Source: Onishia taeanensis
Lineage (GTDB): Bacteria; Pseudomonadota; Gammaproteobacteria; Pseudomonadales; Halomonadaceae
Direction of reading: 5' to 3'
Length of the DNA: 64,000 nt
Assembly: GCF_003268885.1 (NCBI RefSeq)
Contig: NZ_QLSX01000002.1
Location: 1-64,000 of the forward strand
A program made the translations under genes and the position numbers. Below the pieces are notes generated by a model. It had not been told where the DNA came from and did not search any database. It saw only the letters and a program-made list of their open reading frames with translations. Shown piece by piece: positions 17,374-26,411 of the stretch. Positions within the stretch are counted from its first letter, which is position 1. Each line of letters begins with the position of its first letter.

Positions 17374-19458
17374 TCAGAAACGGTAGTTCAGGCTGCCGAT
17401 TACGCTGCGCGACTCGCCGTAGTAGCACCAGTAATTACAGCTAGCGACGTACTCCTTGTCGGTCACGTTGTTGACGTTAACCTGCGCCCGCCAACTGTCG
17501 GCGAAGTCGTAGCTGGCCATGGCATCCACCAGGGTATAGTCCGGCACGGTGATCTGCTTGTAGATGCTCTCGCCGACATAGCGCACGCCGCCGCCTAGCT
17601 TGAGCCCCGCCATGGCGCCTTCCTGGAAGCGGTAATCCAGCCAGGCCGATGCCTGGTGGCGCGGAATCAAAGTCTTGCGCTCGTCGCCTTCACTCTCGGC
17701 ATCCGTATAAGTATAAGCGGTGGTGAGCTGCAGCTGGTCGGTGAGGTAGCCAACGCTTTCGAGCTCTAGGCCCCGGGAGCGCTGCTCGCCTACCTGCTCC
17801 TGACGCCCACCGCCCGTAGTGACCAGGCTGTTGCGCTGCTCGAGGTCGAAGACCGCTGCGGTGAAATACCCATCCCAACTGCGGGGCGCCACCTTGACGC
17901 CGGCTTCCCACTGCTCACCTTCAAGAGGCTCGTAGAGTCGCCCATTGCTATCGGCGCTAGCTTGCGGCTCGAACGACTCGGTGTAGCTGAGGTAAGGATT
18001 GATGCCATGATCGCCTAGATACATCACCCCACCGGACCAGGAGATCTGGTCATCATCGGCACGCTGGGTAGTGCCGTCGGTGCGGTTGACGTTGTCGGTT
18101 TTCGCCTGGTCGTAGCGCACGCTTCCCAACAGCACCCAGCGGTCGTCGATACGCAGCTGATCCTGCAAATACAGGCCGGTCTGTCGTTTGTCGATCTCAC
18201 GCTCGGTCAGCTGATCGTCGCCCACCGGCGTGTAATTGCCATACTGGGGGTCGAAGATGTCGATGGGATCGCCGAAGCCGGATATATCGGCCTCCTGACC
18301 GTCCAGGCCGAGATCCTGATAGCCAAGGCCGACCATCAGGGTATTTTCGGTACGGTCACCATACCAGGTACCGACCAAGCGGTTGTCCAGCATCCAGCTC
18401 TCGATATCGCCATCGCGATACACCAGCCCGCGGTATGCCTTGCGATCGCTGCCAGACTGACGCGCTAAAATGTAGGTGCTGCGTAGCGTCAGATCCAGAT
18501 GGCTGTAGCGCAGGTTCTGTTCGAAGCGCCAGGTGTCGTTCAGTTGATGACGCAACTCATAGCCTAGAGAGGCCTGGGTACGCTCGTTGGTGTCGTAGTC
18601 CGGCTCACCGTAGCTGGTCTGAGGGTCGACCTTGCCAAAGGGCGTGTCCTCGACGGAGCCATAGGTCAGTTTGAAAGGGTTGGTGGGGATAGCATCGTCT
18701 TTCTGGACACTGGCCAGGAAGGTAAGACTGGTATCGTCGTTGACATCCACCTCGAGACTCGGTGCGAAGTAATAGCGCTCGTTCTCGGTATTGTCGAGAT
18801 CGCCATCGCGCTGCTTGGCCATGCCGACCATGCGATAGCGGACATCGCCACTCTCGGTCAGCGGGCCGGAGGTATCGATGCCCAACTGGCGATGATGCCG
18901 ATTGCCGACCTGGAGATTGACTTCGCCCCGCCGCTCGGCGGTCGGTCGTTTGCTGACGGCATTGACCAGGCCACCGGCCGGCGCCTCGCCGTAGAGAATC
19001 GACGCCGGCCCCTTGAATACATCGACGCTCTGCAGGCCATAAGGCTCGGGCAACCACTGATAGTAACCGGTCCGATAAATCCGCAGGCCGTCCTGGTAGG
19101 TGGCCTGATCGAAGCCCCGCACCTTGAACCAGTCGGTGTCGTTGTCGGCGCCATAATGGCCGGACAGCACGCCCGAACGGTAGCGGAAGGCCTCGTCAAG
19201 ACGCTGGACATTGCGCTCGTCGAGCTCTTCGCGCCCTACCGTGGATACCGCCCGCGGTGTCTCGATCGTCGGGGCGTTGACCTTCAGCGCGGTGGCGGTG
19301 ATGACCAGAGGATCGGCCTCGGTGCTGGCGGCCTGTTCGTCCTGAGCCATCGCCAGCTGTGGCGCACAGAGCAGGGATAACGTCAGACCATAGCGAACGG
19401 CGACGGTCAGTGGCGATAGCGGCAGGTCGTGTTGCGAGTCGTGAAGAGGTGAGTGCAT
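17374..19458 (-). CDS. Second TonB-dependent hydroxamate siderophore receptor
   Basis: The 694-residue receptor has a signal peptide (LTLSLLCAPQLAMAQ), a TonB box region (DPLVITATAL), plug motifs WFKVRGFDQATYQDGLRIY and VFKGPASILYGEAPAGGLVNAVSKRP, and a barrel ending FRYRSGV-type to NYRF. The C-terminal segment KEYVASCNYWCYYGESRSV is shared with the first receptor, marking both as FhuA/FoxA-type hydroxamate receptors. It is convergent with fhuB and downstream of the ABC exporter on the same strand, with its own Fur-like box. Having two related receptors suggests uptake of more than one hydroxamate, including foreign ones. Confidence 0.88.
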   Translation of the reverse strand: MHSPLHDSQHDLPLSPLTVAVRYGLTLSLLCAPQLAMAQDEQAASTEADPLVITATALKVNAPTIETPRAVSTVGREELDERNVQRLDEAFRYRSGVLSGHYGADNDTDWFKVRGFDQATYQDGLRIYRTGYYQWLPEPYGLQSVDVFKGPASILYGEAPAGGLVNAVSKRPTAERRGEVNLQVGNRHHRQLGIDTSGPLTESGDVRYRMVGMAKQRDGDLDNTENERYYFAPSLEVDVNDDTSLTFLASVQKDDAIPTNPFKLTYGSVEDTPFGKVDPQTSYGEPDYDTNERTQASLGYELRHQLNDTWRFEQNLRYSHLDLTLRSTYILARQSGSDRKAYRGLVYRDGDIESWMLDNRLVGTWYGDRTENTLMVGLGYQDLGLDGQEADISGFGDPIDIFDPQYGNYTPVGDDQLTEREIDKRQTGLYLQDQLRIDDRWVLLGSVRYDQAKTDNVNRTDGTTQRADDDQISWSGGVMYLGDHGINPYLSYTESFEPQASADSNGRLYEPLEGEQWEAGVKVAPRSWDGYFTAAVFDLEQRNSLVTTGGGRQEQVGEQRSRGLELESVGYLTDQLQLTTAYTYTDAESEGDERKTLIPRHQASAWLDYRFQEGAMAGLKLGGGVRYVGESIYKQITVPDYTLVDAMASYDFADSWRAQVNVNNVTDKEYVASCNYWCYYGESRSVIGSLNYRF

Positions 19459-19525
19459 GGATCTTGCCTTGATAGTGGGAGGCGGGATGTATCAGGGGAT
19501 GTCGGGTGCGAAACACCACGAAAAT

Positions 19526-19550
19526 AAATGATAATTTTTTTCATTTAGAT
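19526..19550 (-). promoter_or_regulatory. Candidate Fur box upstream of the second receptor
   Basis: AAATGATAATTTTTTTCATTTAGAT contains ATGATAAT and CATT halves in a strongly AT-rich patch, 68 bp upstream of the receptor ATG on the minus strand. Confidence 0.55.
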
Positions 19551-19576
19551 TAACAATACCAATCCCCTGATGCCGC

Positions 19577-21247
19577 TCAATCCTCCGCTTGATCCAATCT
19601 CGCCACCGCATCGCGACTGACTCGCTCCCGCTGGTCGCCGGTCAGCTCGCTCAGTTGGCCGCCGTGCATCTCCAATAGCCGATCGGCATGGTCGAAGTAG
19701 TGGTCGTCGTGGCTGATGGCAAACACCGTCTTGCCCATCGCCTTCAACTGGGGCAGTAAATCGCGATAGAAGACCCGGCGAAACTGCGGGTCCTGGTCGG
19801 CAGCCCACTCGTCCAGCAGCAGCAGGTCGCGCTCCTCGGCGATCGCCATCAGCAGTGCCAGCCGCTTGCGCTGCCCCTGGGAGAGCTCGGGGTTGGTCAC
19901 TCTCTGCCCCTCGAACACCAGCTTGTCACGCATCGCCAGATAGTCGAGCCACACCTCGACGAGCGCCGGATCGGCCTGGTCCCCCTCGGGGCCGACCAGG
20001 TCGGTGAACTGATGAAAGTCGGTAAAAACCGCGGAAAAGCGCTGTCGATAGGCCGGCCTCAGGGCATCGTTCAGCGGCTTACCGTCCAGCAGCAGATCCC
20101 CCTCCTGGGGCTGATAGAGGCCCGTCAGCAGCTTGGCCAGGGTCGACTTGCCGCTGCCATTGCCGCCGATCAAAAACACCAGCTCGCCGCGCCTCAGGGT
20201 CAGGTCCAGGGGGCCAACCCGGAAGCCTGGGAGGGCGTTGCTGCCGGTATAGGTAAAGGTCACGCCGCGCAGCGTCAGGGTTCGCCAGTCTGCCGGCGCC
20301 GGCTCGACCACCGCGAAATCCGCTTTTGGTTCGGCCAGCTCCAGCGCCGCGATCTTGTCGAAAGCCACCTGAGCGCTCAACAGCGTTGGCAACGCCCCCA
20401 CCGCCTGAATCAGCGGCGTGCGCAGGAAAAGCAGCGTCAGCGAATAAGTCGCGGCCACCGTGGTACTTGCCCAGCCCAAGCCATTGGCCAGATAAAACAC
20501 CACGCCAATGGCCCCAAGCATCATGATGTTCGACCAGTTAACGGCGCTTAAATGGTAGGTATCAGCACGGATGATATGGCCACGATAGGCGCGCGCGTCC
20601 TCGCTATAGCGCCCATCGAAGAGGCGCTGTGCCCGGCTGCGGTTGAGCGCCAGCTCCTTGCACCCCTGGATGACCGCCTCGTAGTCCCGGTAAAGCCTGT
20701 CCTCGCTTTCACGCACCTTGGCCAGATGGCGATATACGCGCGCCACCAGCCAGGAACCGCCGGCAATCGTGACCGCCAGCCACACGGCCGTGACCAACAA
20801 CAGGCTGGGCGACAGCCAGCCCAGATAGGCCGCCGAACCAACGGTCAGCACGACGCCCTGCACCAGCTCGGGCAAGCGCACGAACGCGATGGTGACATTA
20901 CGCACATCGCTGGACAGGCTCGCCAGCAGCTCAGCGCTGCCCAGCCGCTCGAGCCGCTCAACATCGGTGTCCAGAATCTGCTTGACCAGACGGCCTCGCA
21001 GTCCATAGACGAAATGGTGCCCAAGCGTGGTCAACGCCATCTGAGACGCCAGGGTCACCACCAGCAGCGCAACGATAACCCCGAGAAAGGCGGGCAATAC
21101 ATTGGTGGGGTCACCCACCGCCTCGATCAGCCGACGGTTGATAAAGGCAATGGCGCCAATGCCCAACCCAGCGCTGGCCAGGCTAAGCAACATGACGGCA
21201 AGAAAGTGCCAGCGATAGTGGCGAAAGATAACGCGAAGCAGTTCCAC
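19577..21247 (-). CDS. PvdE/SyrD-type ABC exporter (cyclic peptide/siderophore export family)
   Basis: The 556-residue protein fuses six membrane segments (about 1-290) with an ATPase domain (about 330-556). The ATPase shows Walker [11 protein letters not shown]-loop FTDFHQF, signature LSQGQRKR, Walker [14 protein letters not shown] and switch [16 protein letters not shown]. The DEWAADQDP form and [12 protein letters not shown] are typical of the SyrD/PvdE cyclic-peptide export subfamily. Because it lies within the siderophore island and has a Fur-like box upstream, secretion of the hydroxamate siderophore or a periplasmic iron-handling role is likely. This family is better known with peptide siderophores, so its pairing with a NIS pathway is notable. 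Confidence 0.85.
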   Translation of the reverse strand: MELLRVIFRHYRWHFLAVMLLSLASAGLGIGAIAFINRRLIEAVGDPTNVLPAFLGVIVALLVVTLASQMALTTLGHHFVYGLRGRLVKQILDTDVERLERLGSAELLASLSSDVRNVTIAFVRLPELVQGVVLTVGSAAYLGWLSPSLLLVTAVWLAVTIAGGSWLVARVYRHLAKVRESEDRLYRDYEAVIQGCKELALNRSRAQRLFDGRYSEDARAYRGHIIRADTYHLSAVNWSNIMMLGAIGVVFYLANGLGWASTTVAATYSLTLLFLRTPLIQAVGALPTLLSAQVAFDKIAALELAEPKADFAVVEPAPADWRTLTLRGVTFTYTGSNALPGFRVGPLDLTLRRGELVFLIGGNGSGKSTLAKLLTGLYQPQEGDLLLDGKPLNDALRPAYRQRFSAVFTDFHQFTDLVGPEGDQADPALVEVWLDYLAMRDKLVFEGQRVTNPELSQGQRKRLALLMAIAEERDLLLLDEWAADQDPQFRRVFYRDLLPQLKAMGKTVFAISHDDHYFDHADRLLEMHGGQLSELTGDQRERVSRDAVARLDQAED

Positions 21248-21622
21248 GGTGGGTCCTTGTCCTGGGTCGGTGGGCCTTCGATCCCGGCGATGACGATGCC
21301 ACTGACACGAAAATGAAAAGCATTATTAATTGCATTTGCATTTTACCGAAACCTCGCGCCGTCACAATGCTATCGCCCGCTGCCAGCATGACGTCGTTCC
21401 CATCGTCTGCTGTCTGCTTCGGGCCCCGACCTCGGCGATACAGGCCCTCGCCAGGCGTAAAGCCCCGGTGATGAAAAAGACGCCCCGGGCACGGCGAAGC
21501 GTGGCAAGCCCCATGTAGCGCAAGCGTCACCCCCTTGAAATTCCCTCAACGCCCTCAAGGTATGTGGGTATGGCGCAGCATCCGGCCATGGGAAAAGGAT
21601 TCTCAATCAGGAGTACTTCTTC
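21248..21622. other. Divergent promoter region of 375 bp
   Basis: This gap separates the ABC exporter (minus) from the PRC-barrel gene (plus). The left quarter is AT-rich and holds a Fur-like site; the right end carries CAGGAG before the PRC-barrel start. No gene is supported in it. Confidence 0.6.
21308..21340 (-). promoter_or_regulatory. Candidate overlapping Fur boxes upstream of the exporter
   Basis: GAAAATGAAAAGCATTATTA continues into ATTGCATTTGCATTTT. Several AATGA and CATT halves overlap in a 33-bp AT-rich run, as in tandem Fur sites. It lies 61 bp upstream of the exporter ATG. Confidence 0.5.
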
Positions 21623-22228
21623 ATGACAGCACGGAAACCGCTCAGCACTAATCGCCAAGGCAATCGCCAAGACAATCGCAAAGGCAATCTGAAAAGCGCC
21701 CTGTTCGGCGCCATGCTCATCGGTGGCATGAGCGTCGCGGGCTCCGCCCTCGCCGCCCCTCAGGGACTTTATTCTGCTAATGAACTCAACGATGCCGACG
21801 TCGTTCTGAAGGCGACCCCCAGCCAACACGTCGGCGAAGTCGACGATATCCTGCTCGATGACGACATGAGGGTGCGCGCCCTGGTCATCGAGACCGACGA
21901 TCAGTTTGGCCTGGCTGAAAAGGCCTATGTGATCAATACCGGTGACTTCACCGTAGAAACGCTCAACGGCGATCGTCTCGATCAGGTCAGCTATGTCGTG
22001 CATCTCGACATGACGAGTGACGAAATCAGCCAGCAGCCGGAATACACCAGCACCTGGTGGGCACAGACCAAGGAGGCCACGAGCAAGGCCTGGGCCAACA
22101 CCAAGGAAGGCGCCAGCAGCGCCTGGGAAACCACCAAGTCCGCGACCGCCGATGCACTGACCAGTGCCGGTAACGCCCTCGAATCGGCCGGCGAGAAGGC
22201 TCAGCAGGCCGTCGATAGCAATCAGTAA
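21623..22228 (+). CDS. Secreted PRC-barrel protein with helical repeat tail
   Basis: The 201-residue product has a basic N-terminus and a signal peptide (ALFGAMLIGGMSVAGSALA). A PRC-barrel follows at about 50-130 (GLYSANELNDADVVL, VGEVDDILLDDDMRVRALVIE). From about 140 the chain turns into Ala/Thr/Lys-rich repeats, with STWWAQTKEATSKAW, ANTKEGASSAWETTKSA and ALTSAGNALESAGEKAQQA. The spacing is near 11 residues, resembling LEA-type amphipathic helices. Such proteins are often linked to envelope or desiccation/salt stress, but the role here is unknown. It stands alone between the iron island and the galactonate operon. Confidence 0.75.
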   Translation: MTARKPLSTNRQGNRQDNRKGNLKSALFGAMLIGGMSVAGSALAAPQGLYSANELNDADVVLKATPSQHVGEVDDILLDDDMRVRALVIETDDQFGLAEKAYVINTGDFTVETLNGDRLDQVSYVVHLDMTSDEISQQPEYTSTWWAQTKEATSKAWANTKEGASSAWETTKSATADALTSAGNALESAGEKAQQAVDSNQ

Positions 22229-22280
22229 GCCTCTCCTGAGCTGGCTTGATGCCGGCTCCAGGGCATAGCCCTAAAAAACA

Positions 22281-22307
22281 CGCGGCCCGGTCATCGACCG
22301 GGCCGCG
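22281..22307 (+). terminator. GC-rich hairpin terminator after the PRC-barrel gene
   Basis: CGCGGCCCGGTC (22281-22292) pairs perfectly with GACCGGGCCGCG (22296-22307) around a 3-base loop. The flanking A-run is upstream and no clear T-run follows, so termination may be imperfect. Confidence 0.55.
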
Positions 22308-22391
22308 CTGTGTCTGGCGGCAGCTTCTTGCACCGCTACTCGGAACGCGACCAATGTCTAAGCGAGGGCGTCACAAAAATCGTTGCGCGAA

Positions 22392-22423
22392 ATGTCAGAC
22401 ATTAATATATTTACGTCAGATAT
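22392..22423 (+). promoter_or_regulatory. Candidate DgoR operator, two direct repeats 21 bp apart
   Basis: ATGTCAGACAT (22392-22402) and ACGTCAGATAT (22413-22423) match at nine of eleven positions and are spaced exactly two helical turns. Each is a near-palindrome of the kind bound by FadR-type GntR dimers. They lie just upstream of the dgoR ribosome site, suggesting autorepression of the operon. Confidence 0.5.
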
Positions 22424-22436
22424 TTTGGAGTTCGCC

Positions 22437-23252
22437 GTGACCGTATCCTCGCCACCATCACAGCCGTCTCAGCTATCTCGACTTCCGCAGCCGCTCGTGG
22501 CCGGGGGCGCCAACGCGCTGGCCACCGTGCTGGCGCATGCCATTCTGTCGGGGCAGTGGGCCAGCGGTGACGCCTTTCCCCGTGAGCTGGACCTTTGCAA
22601 GCACTTCTCGGCCAGCCGCAACCGCGTGCGCAACGCCCTGGCCGCCCTCAGCGGCAGCGGGCTGATCGCGCGCACCGCCGGTCGCGGCACCGTGGTCCGC
22701 GACATCGCCGAGTGGCATCTGCTCGACCCGCAGATGAGCGAATGGATGGCGGGACTCGAGTCGCCGCATCCGCAGCTGGTGCGCGAGGTCTTCGCCTTCA
22801 GGCTCTCCGCCGAGCCCTTCGTCGCGGAACTCGCCGCGCTTGCGGCTACGGCCCAGGATTTGGCGCGCATCGAGACCGCCTTCGACGGCATGTGTGACAC
22901 CGCCGACGATCCATCCCGCCGCGAGGAGCATATCGAGCACGACGTCGCCTTCCATGACGCCATCTACCGCGCCAGCCACAACCTGGTCTGGCGGCAGATG
23001 GGCCTGTTGCTGCGGCCATCGATCGTCACGCTGATCCAGCACTCCCAGCATCAGGCGGCATCGCTTGACGACAGCCTGGCGCTCCATCGCCGAGTGCTCG
23101 AGGCCATCCGCCTGCGGCAGCCCGACGCGGCCCGCGAGGCCACTGAGCAGGTGCTGGCCCGCACCGCCGACGATCTGGGCGTCGACGACGGCGGCCGCCA
23201 GCTCAGACGTCCGGCCACGCGCTCCGACGATGAAGCCTTGGCGCATGGATAA
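22437..23252 (+). CDS. dgoR: GntR/FadR-family (FCD domain) repressor of galactonate genes
   Basis: The 271-residue regulator starts at GTG 22437, behind TTGGAG. An upstream in-frame ATG at 22392 falls inside the putative operator and is less likely. The winged helix is at about 25-95 (LCKHFSASRNRVRNALAALSGSGLIARTAGRGTVV). The FCD ligand domain follows, with metal-binding-type residues in EHDVAFHDAIYRASHN and LALHRRVLEAIRLRQPDAA. It directly precedes dgoD-dgoK-dgoA, so it is assigned as the galactonate-responsive repressor by position and family. Confidence 0.82.
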   Translation: MTVSSPPSQPSQLSRLPQPLVAGGANALATVLAHAILSGQWASGDAFPRELDLCKHFSASRNRVRNALAALSGSGLIARTAGRGTVVRDIAEWHLLDPQMSEWMAGLESPHPQLVREVFAFRLSAEPFVAELAALAATAQDLARIETAFDGMCDTADDPSRREEHIEHDVAFHDAIYRASHNLVWRQMGLLLRPSIVTLIQHSQHQAASLDDSLALHRRVLEAIRLRQPDAAREATEQVLARTADDLGVDDGGRQLRRPATRSDDEALAHG

Positions 23253-23356
23253 ACGTTTGCCGACGAATACTCCCTTACGCCGTCCGCTTCTGCGCTACAC
23301 CCGACACCAAGACCGGACGATGGACCGACACTTCGCCCACCTAAAGGATGCATCGC

Positions 23357-24505
23357 ATGAAAATCACCCGACTCAAGACCTGGCAGGTACCGCCGCGCTG
23401 GCTGTTTCTCAAGATCGAAACCGATGAAGGCTGCTATGGCTGGGGCGAACCAGTGGTCGAAGGGCGTGCCGCCACCGTAGAGGCTGCCGTCCACGAGCTG
23501 TCCGACTACCTGATCGGCCAGGACCCGCGCCACATCGAGCATCTGTGGAACGTCATGTACCGGGCCGGTTTCTATCGCGGCGGCCCGATTTTGATGTCGG
23601 CCATCGCCGGCATCGACCAGGCGCTGTGGGACCTCAAGGGCCGTGAGCTGGGCGTGCCAGTGCACCAGCTGCTGGGCGGCCCGGTGCGCGACAAGATGCG
23701 CATGTACGCCTGGACCGGCGGCGACCGCCCAAGCGACGTCGGCACGGGCGCCCGCGCCCTGGTCGATCAGGGCTTCACCGCCTTCAAGATGAACGGCACG
23801 CCGGAAATGCAGATCGTCGATTCCCACAAGAAGATCGACGACGCCGTGGCCCGTGTCGCCGAGGCCCGCGAGGCGGTGGGCCCGGATGTCGGCATCGGCA
23901 TCGACTTCCATGGCCGCGTGCACCGGCCAATGGCCAGGGCACTGATGCGCGAGCTCGAGCAGTTCCACCCGATGTTCATCGAGGAGCCGGTCGCCCCCGA
24001 GCACCTGCCGGCCCTCAAGCACATCGCCGAAGGCATCGCCACGCCGATCGCCACCGGCGAGCGCCTGCACACTCGCTTCCAGTTCCGCGACCTGCTGGCC
24101 GATGGCATGGTCGACATCATCCAGCCGGATATTTCCCACTGCGGCGGCATCAGCGAGGGGCTGAAGATCGCCACCCTGGCCTCCGCCTACGATGTGGCAC
24201 TGGCCCCGCACTGCCCGCTCGGGCCGCTGACGCTGGCCGCCTCGCTGCAGTTGGATGCCGTCTGTCACAACGCCTTCATCCAGGAACAGAGCATGGGCAT
24301 CCACTACAACAAGGACAACGACGTGCTCGACTACCTGGTCGACAAGTCGGCCCTCGAGATCAAGGACGGCTTCTGCGCCATCCCTCAGGGGCCGGGGCTG
24401 GGCGTCGAGATCGACGAGGCCTTCGTCGAGGAGCGTGCCAAGATCGGCCATCGCTGGCGCAACCCGGTGTGGCAGCACGAGGACGGCTCGGTCGCCGAAT
24501 GGTAA
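23357..24505 (+). CDS. dgoD: D-galactonate dehydratase
   Basis: This 382-residue enolase-superfamily enzyme dehydrates D-galactonate to 2-keto-3-deoxy-galactonate. It opens [25 protein letters not shown], nearly the canonical DgoD start. Metal and catalytic residues are visible in [18 protein letters not shown] and ATGERLHTR, followed by [12 protein letters not shown] and APHCPLGPL. Length equals the E. coli enzyme (382). The ATG at 23357 is preferred over the one nine bases upstream because it gives the conserved start and follows AAAGGA at a suitable distance. Confidence 0.95.
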   Translation: MKITRLKTWQVPPRWLFLKIETDEGCYGWGEPVVEGRAATVEAAVHELSDYLIGQDPRHIEHLWNVMYRAGFYRGGPILMSAIAGIDQALWDLKGRELGVPVHQLLGGPVRDKMRMYAWTGGDRPSDVGTGARALVDQGFTAFKMNGTPEMQIVDSHKKIDDAVARVAEAREAVGPDVGIGIDFHGRVHRPMARALMRELEQFHPMFIEEPVAPEHLPALKHIAEGIATPIATGERLHTRFQFRDLLADGMVDIIQPDISHCGGISEGLKIATLASAYDVALAPHCPLGPLTLAASLQLDAVCHNAFIQEQSMGIHYNKDNDVLDYLVDKSALEIKDGFCAIPQGPGLGVEIDEAFVEERAKIGHRWRNPVWQHEDGSVAEW

Positions 24506-24579
24506 ACGACTAGCCCCGCAGCACTTCCCGATGATGCAGGCGCCCTCACAGGGGGTGCCCAGGAATGGAGAACACCACG

Positions 24580-25617
24580 ATGTCCGCTGATCATGCCGCT
24601 CCCCTCGCCGACCGCCTTTCCTGGATCGCTGTCGACTGGGGCTCCAGCAACCTGCGCGCCTGGGCCTTGGACGACGCGGGCACGATCATCGCCGACGCCA
24701 GCAGCCCACGCGGCATGCTGGGGCTCGCCCCGGATGAGTTCGAGGGCGTTCTGCTCGAGACGATCAGCGACTGGCTGGCGTCGATGGCACGCGACGAGGT
24801 CATCGAGGTGCTGGTGTGCGGCATGGCCGGTGCTCGCCAGGGCTGGGTAGAAGCGGCCTATCTGCCGCTGGCCGATGATAGCGATGCCCTCGCCGAGCTG
24901 GGCAGTCGCTTGACGCCAGTACCCACCCGGGACCCGCGTTTACAGGTGCGGATCGTGCCAGGCCTGTGTCAGCGCCCGAGCGTCGAGGCGACACAGCATC
25001 TCAATGCAGAAGGTTTCGATGTGATGCGCGGCGAGGAAACCCAGCTCGCCGGGCTGATGAATCGTCACCCGGCATTCGATGGCGCCGTCTGCCTGCCGGG
25101 CACTCATGCCAAATGGGCTCGGCTCGAGAACGGGCGCATCACCGGCTTCACGACCTTCATGAGCGGCGAGCTCTTCAAGCTGCTGGGCCAGAACTCTGTG
25201 CTCAAACACTCACTGGCAAAGGATGAGGGTGCCGGGAACCTAAGCGACGAAGACCAGCGGACGGCCTACCTGGACGGCATCGATACCGCCATGGCGGCCC
25301 CGGAACGCCTCAGCGCCGAGCTGTTTGGCATCCGCGCCCGGGACCTGCTCGACAGTCGACTGCCCGCCGGCGAGGCCCGTGGCACTCGCTTGAGCGCACG
25401 CCTGTCAGGCCTGGTGCTGGGTCTGGAACTTGCTGGCGCCACGGCAAACCTGGCACCTGGCAGCCCTGTGGTGCTGATCGGCGATACAGCGCTGTGCCAG
25501 CGTTACCGGCTTGCGCTTGAGCACCGAGGCTTCTCGGTCGGGATCGAGGCCAATGCCGACATGATCCTGGCCGGTCTCGGGCGTATCCATCAAGCAAGCC
25601 TGGCCGCCAGCGGCTGA
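24580..25617 (+). CDS. dgoK: 2-keto-3-deoxy-galactonate kinase
   Basis: The 345-residue kinase phosphorylates 2-keto-3-deoxy-galactonate at C6 using ATP. ASKHA-fold signs are the N-terminal WIAVDWGSSNLRAWALD, with the DWGSSNLR phosphate loop. VLVCGMAGARQGWVEAAY, LPGTHAKWARLENGRI and FTTFMSGELFKLL are all typical of DgoK. The ATG at 24580, nine bases after GGAG, is chosen over the ATG at 24565. It follows dgoD by 74 bp. Confidence 0.92.
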   Translation: MSADHAAPLADRLSWIAVDWGSSNLRAWALDDAGTIIADASSPRGMLGLAPDEFEGVLLETISDWLASMARDEVIEVLVCGMAGARQGWVEAAYLPLADDSDALAELGSRLTPVPTRDPRLQVRIVPGLCQRPSVEATQHLNAEGFDVMRGEETQLAGLMNRHPAFDGAVCLPGTHAKWARLENGRITGFTTFMSGELFKLLGQNSVLKHSLAKDEGAGNLSDEDQRTAYLDGIDTAMAAPERLSAELFGIRARDLLDSRLPAGEARGTRLSARLSGLVLGLELAGATANLAPGSPVVLIGDTALCQRYRLALEHRGFSVGIEANADMILAGLGRIHQASLAASG

Positions 25618-25736
25618 ATAAGCCCCACCCCATGATACGTCACCGATGACCCAGAAAGCGCGTCGCGGCTGCCCAAACGAGCCGCGTCACGCGAATCACA
25701 TCACGCTATACAAATCGTGCAACGTAAGGAAAGTCC

Positions 25737-26351
25737 ATGAGCCTGCCACTGGTCGCCATTCTGCGCGGTGTTACCCCCGCCGAAATCATCGATATCGCCG
25801 AGTCCATCATCGCCGCAGGCATCACGCGTATCGAGATCCCTCTCAATTCGCCCCAGCCCCTCGAAAGCGTGGAGAAGCTGGCGCGCCACTGCGCCGAGCA
25901 TCATGGCGACCGCATTCTTGTCGGGGCCGGCACCGTGCTGACGCATGAGCAAGTTCGCGACGTGCATGCCGCGGGGGGCCGGCTGGTCGTCTCGCCCAAC
26001 TGCAACGTCGAGGTGATTCGCGAAAGTCGCCGGCTGGAGATGGTCTCCATGCCCGGCATCGTCACCCCATCCGAGGCGTTTGCAGCGCTTGAAGCCGGCG
26101 CCTCCGGGCTCAAGCTATTCCCCGCCACTCAGGTCGGCATCGCCAACATGAAGGCCATGCAGACCGTGCTGCCTGTGGGCACCGAACTCTATGCCGTCGG
26201 CGGCATCGGCACCGACAACTTCGCTCAGTGGCGTGCGGCTGGTGTGCATGGAGCGGGGCTTGGCACCGCCATTTACACGCCGGGACTGAGCGCCGAACAG
26301 GTCGGCGAACGAGCCCGCGCACTGGTCGCCGCCTGGCAAGCGGCCGACTGA
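25737..26351 (+). CDS. dgoA: 2-keto-3-deoxy-6-phosphogalactonate aldolase
   Basis: The 204-residue class I aldolase cleaves KDPGal to pyruvate and glyceraldehyde-3-phosphate. It starts MSLPLVAILRGVTPAEIIDIAESIIAAGI, with the catalytic Glu in RIEIPLNSPQPLES. The Schiff-base Lys lies in GASGLKLFPATQ, and the phosphate site is AVGGIGTDNFAQW. E. coli DgoA has the same length class (205). AAGGAAAG precedes the ATG. It is the third enzyme of the operon. Confidence 0.93.
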   Translation: MSLPLVAILRGVTPAEIIDIAESIIAAGITRIEIPLNSPQPLESVEKLARHCAEHHGDRILVGAGTVLTHEQVRDVHAAGGRLVVSPNCNVEVIRESRRLEMVSMPGIVTPSEAFAALEAGASGLKLFPATQVGIANMKAMQTVLPVGTELYAVGGIGTDNFAQWRAAGVHGAGLGTAIYTPGLSAEQVGERARALVAAWQAAD

Positions 26352-26411
26352 TTCACTCAGCCAACCTGGCGCACCTCGCACCTGGACTCGCACTAGACAA
26401 GGAGCCCCCAC

